From Ruminococcus sp. (GTDB lineage Bacteria > Bacillota > Clostridia > Oscillospirales > Ruminococcaceae), in assembly GCA_003446315.1 (NCBI GenBank), contig DMBA01000327.1:1-7463 (forward strand): 7,463 bases of DNA. Reading direction: 5' to 3'. This document shows, piece after piece, positions 5,189 through 7,463 of the stretch (position 1 is the stretch's first letter; every line of letters begins with the position of its first letter). The notes below the pieces were generated by a model that worked only from the letters and a program-made list of their open reading frames with translations, was not told the DNA's origin and searched no databases. The position numbers and the translations under genes were made by a program.

Positions 5189-6973
5189 ATGGGTATCTCC
5201 AATATCCTCGCACTGGCAGGCGGCATTGCGCTGTTCCTGTTCGGCATGCAATTGATGGGCGACGGCTTAAAGAAAGTCGCCGGCAACAAACTGGAACTTG
5301 TGCTTTGGAAACTCTCCGGCACCCCGATCAAAGGCGTTCTGCTCGGCACCGTGGTCACGGCAGTTGTGCAGTCCTCATCCGCGACCTCAGCAATGGTCGT
5401 CGGCTTCGTCAATTCCGGCATGATGACTGTTGCACAATCCATCCCCATCGTCATGGGTGCGAATATTGGTACAAGCATCACCGGATGGCTGCTGTGTATG
5501 TCCATGCTGGGCAAAAGCGGCGGATTGCTCAGTCTGCTCTCCACCGATACGATTTCCGCAGTAGTTGCTTTCATCGGCATCATCTGGATGATGTTCTCCA
5601 AAAAGGAAACAAAGAAGAATCTCGGCGGCATCATGCTTGGTTTCGCCGTGTTGATGTACGGCATGGCAGCCATGAGTGATGCGGTCAGCCCGCTGAAAGA
5701 GAACGAAGGCTTCCGCAATATGCTGACCATGTTCGATAATCCGCTGCTGGGCATTCTGGTCGGTATCGCAATCACCGCGCTGCTGCAAAGCAACTCTGCA
5801 TCGGTCGGTATTTTGCAGGCAATTTCCGTGACCGGAGCTGTCAGTTATGCTGCGGCATTCCCGATGATTATGGGTATGGGCATCGGCGCATCCATCCCGG
5901 TGCTGCTGTCTGCGGTCGGCGCAAAGCGTGACGGCAAGCGCACCTCGCTGATCTATCTGCTCATCAATGTTTTCGGCGCAGTCATTTGCACCGTGTTGTT
6001 CTATGGCATCAATGCGGCAGTGCATTTCCCGTTTATGCAAAGCGAAACACCGATCGGCATGATCGGCATTGCGACCATGAACACCCTGTATCGTGTCGCA
6101 GCGATCATTCTGCTGATGCCGTTCATCAAATATCTGGAACGCATCACCGATCTGCTGCTGAAGCACTCCGCAGAAGAAGAAGAAAAGGGCGGGAAAAAGC
6201 ACACCGAGACCGTTGCCCATCTGGAAGATCGCTTTCTGGATAACCCGGTGCTCGCACTGACACAGAGCAAAGAAACCATCCACCGCATGGCAAATATCAC
6301 CTCAGAAAACCTGTTCCGTTCCTTCAGCCTGATTACGCATTATGACGAAGCAGAAGCGCAAAAGGTCATTGATGCGGAAGATCTGGTTGACCAATATGAA
6401 GACGTACTGGGCAGTTATCTGATAAAGGTAACGGGCTTGCTGCTGAATCACGAGCAAACACTGGAAACATCGCTTTATCTCCACACAGTCAGCGATTTCG
6501 AGCGCGTAAGCGATCACTCTGTCAACATTCAGGAAGTTGCACAGGAGATCTTCGAAAAGAATGTACAGTTCTCCGGTGATGCAAGAGATGAGCTGAAAGT
6601 ATTGGATGCCGCCCTGCGCAAGATCGTCAGCATGACATTTGAAGCCTTCATCAATCACGATCTGGAGCTTGCATGTCGGGTGGAGCCGCTGGAAGAATGT
6701 ATTGATATGCTTTGCCAGACAGCGAAGCTCAATCACGTTGCAAGACTGCAAACGCAGGTCTGCACATTACAGCAAGGCTTTGTATTCAATGATCTGATCG
6801 GCAATTTCGAGCGTGTTGCAGACCACTGTTCCAACATCGCGGTTGCGCTGCTGGAGCTTCAGGCAGATGCCTTTGATACGCATGCCTATTTGCAGGATAT
6901 GCGCAGCCGGCAGAACGAATCCTTCCAGAAAATGGTACAGGAATACAGCGAAGAATTTGATTTCATGTCCTGA
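5189..6973 (+). CDS. Na+/phosphate cotransporter (NptA/Na-Pi family) with C-terminal PhoU-like domain
   Basis: A 594-residue inner-membrane carrier that couples inward phosphate movement to sodium. The membrane part (~1-315) has the two inverted Na/Pi-cotransporter repeats: QSSSATSA at 61-68 followed by GANIGTS at 90-96, then QSNSAS at 200-205 followed by GMGIGAS at 229-235. The N-terminus (NILALAGGIALFLFGMQLMGDGL) is typical of the family. A charged linker (~328-340) leads to a cytoplasmic PhoU-like helical region (~350-594) with two E-x3-D metal-site motifs: DFERVSDHSVNI at 436-447 and NFERVADHCSNI at 539-550. Full length for the bacterial NptA-PhoU form. ATG 5189 is preferred over ATG 5165 because it has GCAGGA upstream and matches the usual family N-terminus. 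The gene stands alone between a Pho box array and a strong terminator, so it is probably a phosphate-starvation gene. An oddity is the second repeat's GMGIGAS, where I would expect an Asn as in GANIGTS. Confidence 0.93.
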   Translation: MGISNILALAGGIALFLFGMQLMGDGLKKVAGNKLELVLWKLSGTPIKGVLLGTVVTAVVQSSSATSAMVVGFVNSGMMTVAQSIPIVMGANIGTSITGWLLCMSMLGKSGGLLSLLSTDTISAVVAFIGIIWMMFSKKETKKNLGGIMLGFAVLMYGMAAMSDAVSPLKENEGFRNMLTMFDNPLLGILVGIAITALLQSNSASVGILQAISVTGAVSYAAAFPMIMGMGIGASIPVLLSAVGAKRDGKRTSLIYLLINVFGAVICTVLFYGINAAVHFPFMQSETPIGMIGIATMNTLYRVAAIILLMPFIKYLERITDLLLKHSAEEEEKGGKKHTETVAHLEDRFLDNPVLALTQSKETIHRMANITSENLFRSFSLITHYDEAEAQKVIDAEDLVDQYEDVLGSYLIKVTGLLLNHEQTLETSLYLHTVSDFERVSDHSVNIQEVAQEIFEKNVQFSGDARDELKVLDAALRKIVSMTFEAFINHDLELACRVEPLEECIDMLCQTAKLNHVARLQTQVCTLQQGFVFNDLIGNFERVADHCSNIAVALLELQADAFDTHAYLQDMRSRQNESFQKMVQEYSEEFDFMS

Positions 6974-6991
6974 TGACAAACAGACAAAAGC

Positions 6992-7030
6992 AAACCCCGA
7001 AGCGTTTTTTCACGAACGCTTCGGGGTTTT
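6992..7030. terminator. Strong bidirectional terminator between convergent genes
   Basis: A perfect 15-bp inverted repeat: AAACCCCGAAGCGTT at 6992-7006 pairs with AACGCTTCGGGGTTT at 7015-7029, around an 8-nt loop. It ends in TTTT on the plus strand and in TTTG on the minus strand, within a T-rich stretch. It begins 18 bases after the cotransporter stop and ends 17 bases from the stop of the minus-strand esterase gene, so it probably serves both. Confidence 0.9.
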
Positions 7031-7047
7031 CATATTGCCGTATCCAA

Positions 7048-7463
7048 TTAACACGGATAGGTTTGTTTCAGATATTCGATCAGCATTTCTGGGATATACT
7101 GATAATGGTGGGATTCATAGAGCTTATAGGTCATATCTGCACCGTGCGCTTCCAGACGCGCTTTCAGCTTCGCAACACCTTCCAGCGTTGTATCATCGCC
7201 CTCACGATACCTGTCGGCATAATCGGGATCCTCCAGCGAACCGGCACAGAGGAACACCGTTTTGTTCAGTGTTTCGTTTCTGTCAAAATAGCCGTAATCA
7301 TTCAGATAAATGTCATTGCTGATGCCTTCCGTTTCATTATTATGATTCAGTCCCCAGAATGCAGGACTGCCGATGATATAGCGACCGAACGGCTGATTCT
7401 CATACTGATCCGAATTGAACAGCGCATTATGCGTGAACACACCGCCGTCCGAATGACCATACA
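7048..7463 (-). CDS. Alpha/beta-hydrolase, putative esterase (Fes/IroE/esterase D-like), C-terminal part; 5' end outside window
   Basis: The frame is open to the right edge and stops at TAA (7050-7048 on the minus strand), giving 137 visible C-terminal residues. They begin with YGHSDGG, a GxSxGG nucleophile elbow; the presumed catalytic serine codon is 7452-7450. GRYIIGSPAFWG follows, typical of the putative-esterase family that includes siderophore esterases (Fes, IroE), S-formylglutathione hydrolases and CE1 feruloyl/acetyl-xylan esterases. A likely acid region (AGSLEDPDYADR) and a C-terminal ESHHYQYIPEML segment, with the presumed catalytic histidine, complete the triad. A GTG further in (codon 7440-7438) is an internal valine, because the elbow lies upstream of it. 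The N-terminus, and any signal peptide that would tell secreted from cytoplasmic, is missing. Substrate unknown: hydrolysis of a ferric siderophore ester would fit the nearby uptake-like operon, but in a Ruminococcus-like bacterium a plant-fibre esterase is equally possible. Confidence 0.8.
   Translation of the reverse strand, partial: YGHSDGGVFTHNALFNSDQYENQPFGRYIIGSPAFWGLNHNNETEGISNDIYLNDYGYFDRNETLNKTVFLCAGSLEDPDYADRYREGDDTTLEGVAKLKARLEAHGADMTYKLYESHHYQYIPEMLIEYLKQTYPC

Noticed and set aside
5387..6283. A 298-codon minus-strand frame opposite the phosphate carrier
   Set aside because: Its His/Gln/Cys-rich translation is typical of antisense to GC-containing alanine and membrane codons; the plus-strand protein is clearly real.

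Overview
The base composition (about half G+C, many GCA/GCG alanine codons), strong AGGAGG-type ribosome sites, TATAAT-type promoters and protein families suggest a Gram-positive Clostridia (Bacillota) genome. The style resembles gut Ruminococcus/Oscillospiraceae. This is inferred from style and families, not from a database match.

Layout. Positions 1-290 hold the 3' end of a plus-strand gene, probably a class I SAM-dependent methyltransferase of the leucine carboxyl methyltransferase type, closed by a hairpin terminator (329-353). The next ~150 bases are a regulatory region with an 11-bp perfect direct repeat (371-381 and 390-400) and two plausible promoters. From 502 to 5025 runs a tightly packed operon: an AraC-family regulator, then two half-size ABC transporters with fused membrane and ATPase domains. 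Their junctions overlap by 1 and 8 nt, which implies translational coupling and a heterodimeric transporter. The order regulator-ABC-ABC, with a PchR/YbtA-like sensor domain, matches modules that take up ferric siderophores through exporter-fold ABC proteins (YbtPQ/IrtAB type). The substrate cannot be read from the sequence, and drug or peptide export remains possible.

After a 160-bp gap comes a Na+/phosphate cotransporter with a C-terminal PhoU-like region (5189-6973). Its upstream region carries four or five TT(A/T/C)ACA boxes at about 11-bp spacing, the pattern of a Gram-positive PhoP binding site, so the gene is probably induced by phosphate starvation. A 15-bp perfect hairpin (6992-7029) ends it and probably serves the convergent minus-strand gene as well. 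That gene, truncated by the window end, encodes an alpha/beta-hydrolase of the putative-esterase (Fes/IroE/esterase D-like) type with a GHSDGG nucleophile elbow.

How the genes work together. The regulator and the two ABC proteins form one functional unit. The phosphate carrier is separately controlled. The esterase could belong with a siderophore module because family members hydrolyse ferric siderophore esters, but this rests only on proximity. I saw no tRNA, rRNA, CRISPR array, insertion sequence or phage gene. The window looks like ordinary chromosome, and its most informative parts are the two regulatory regions.
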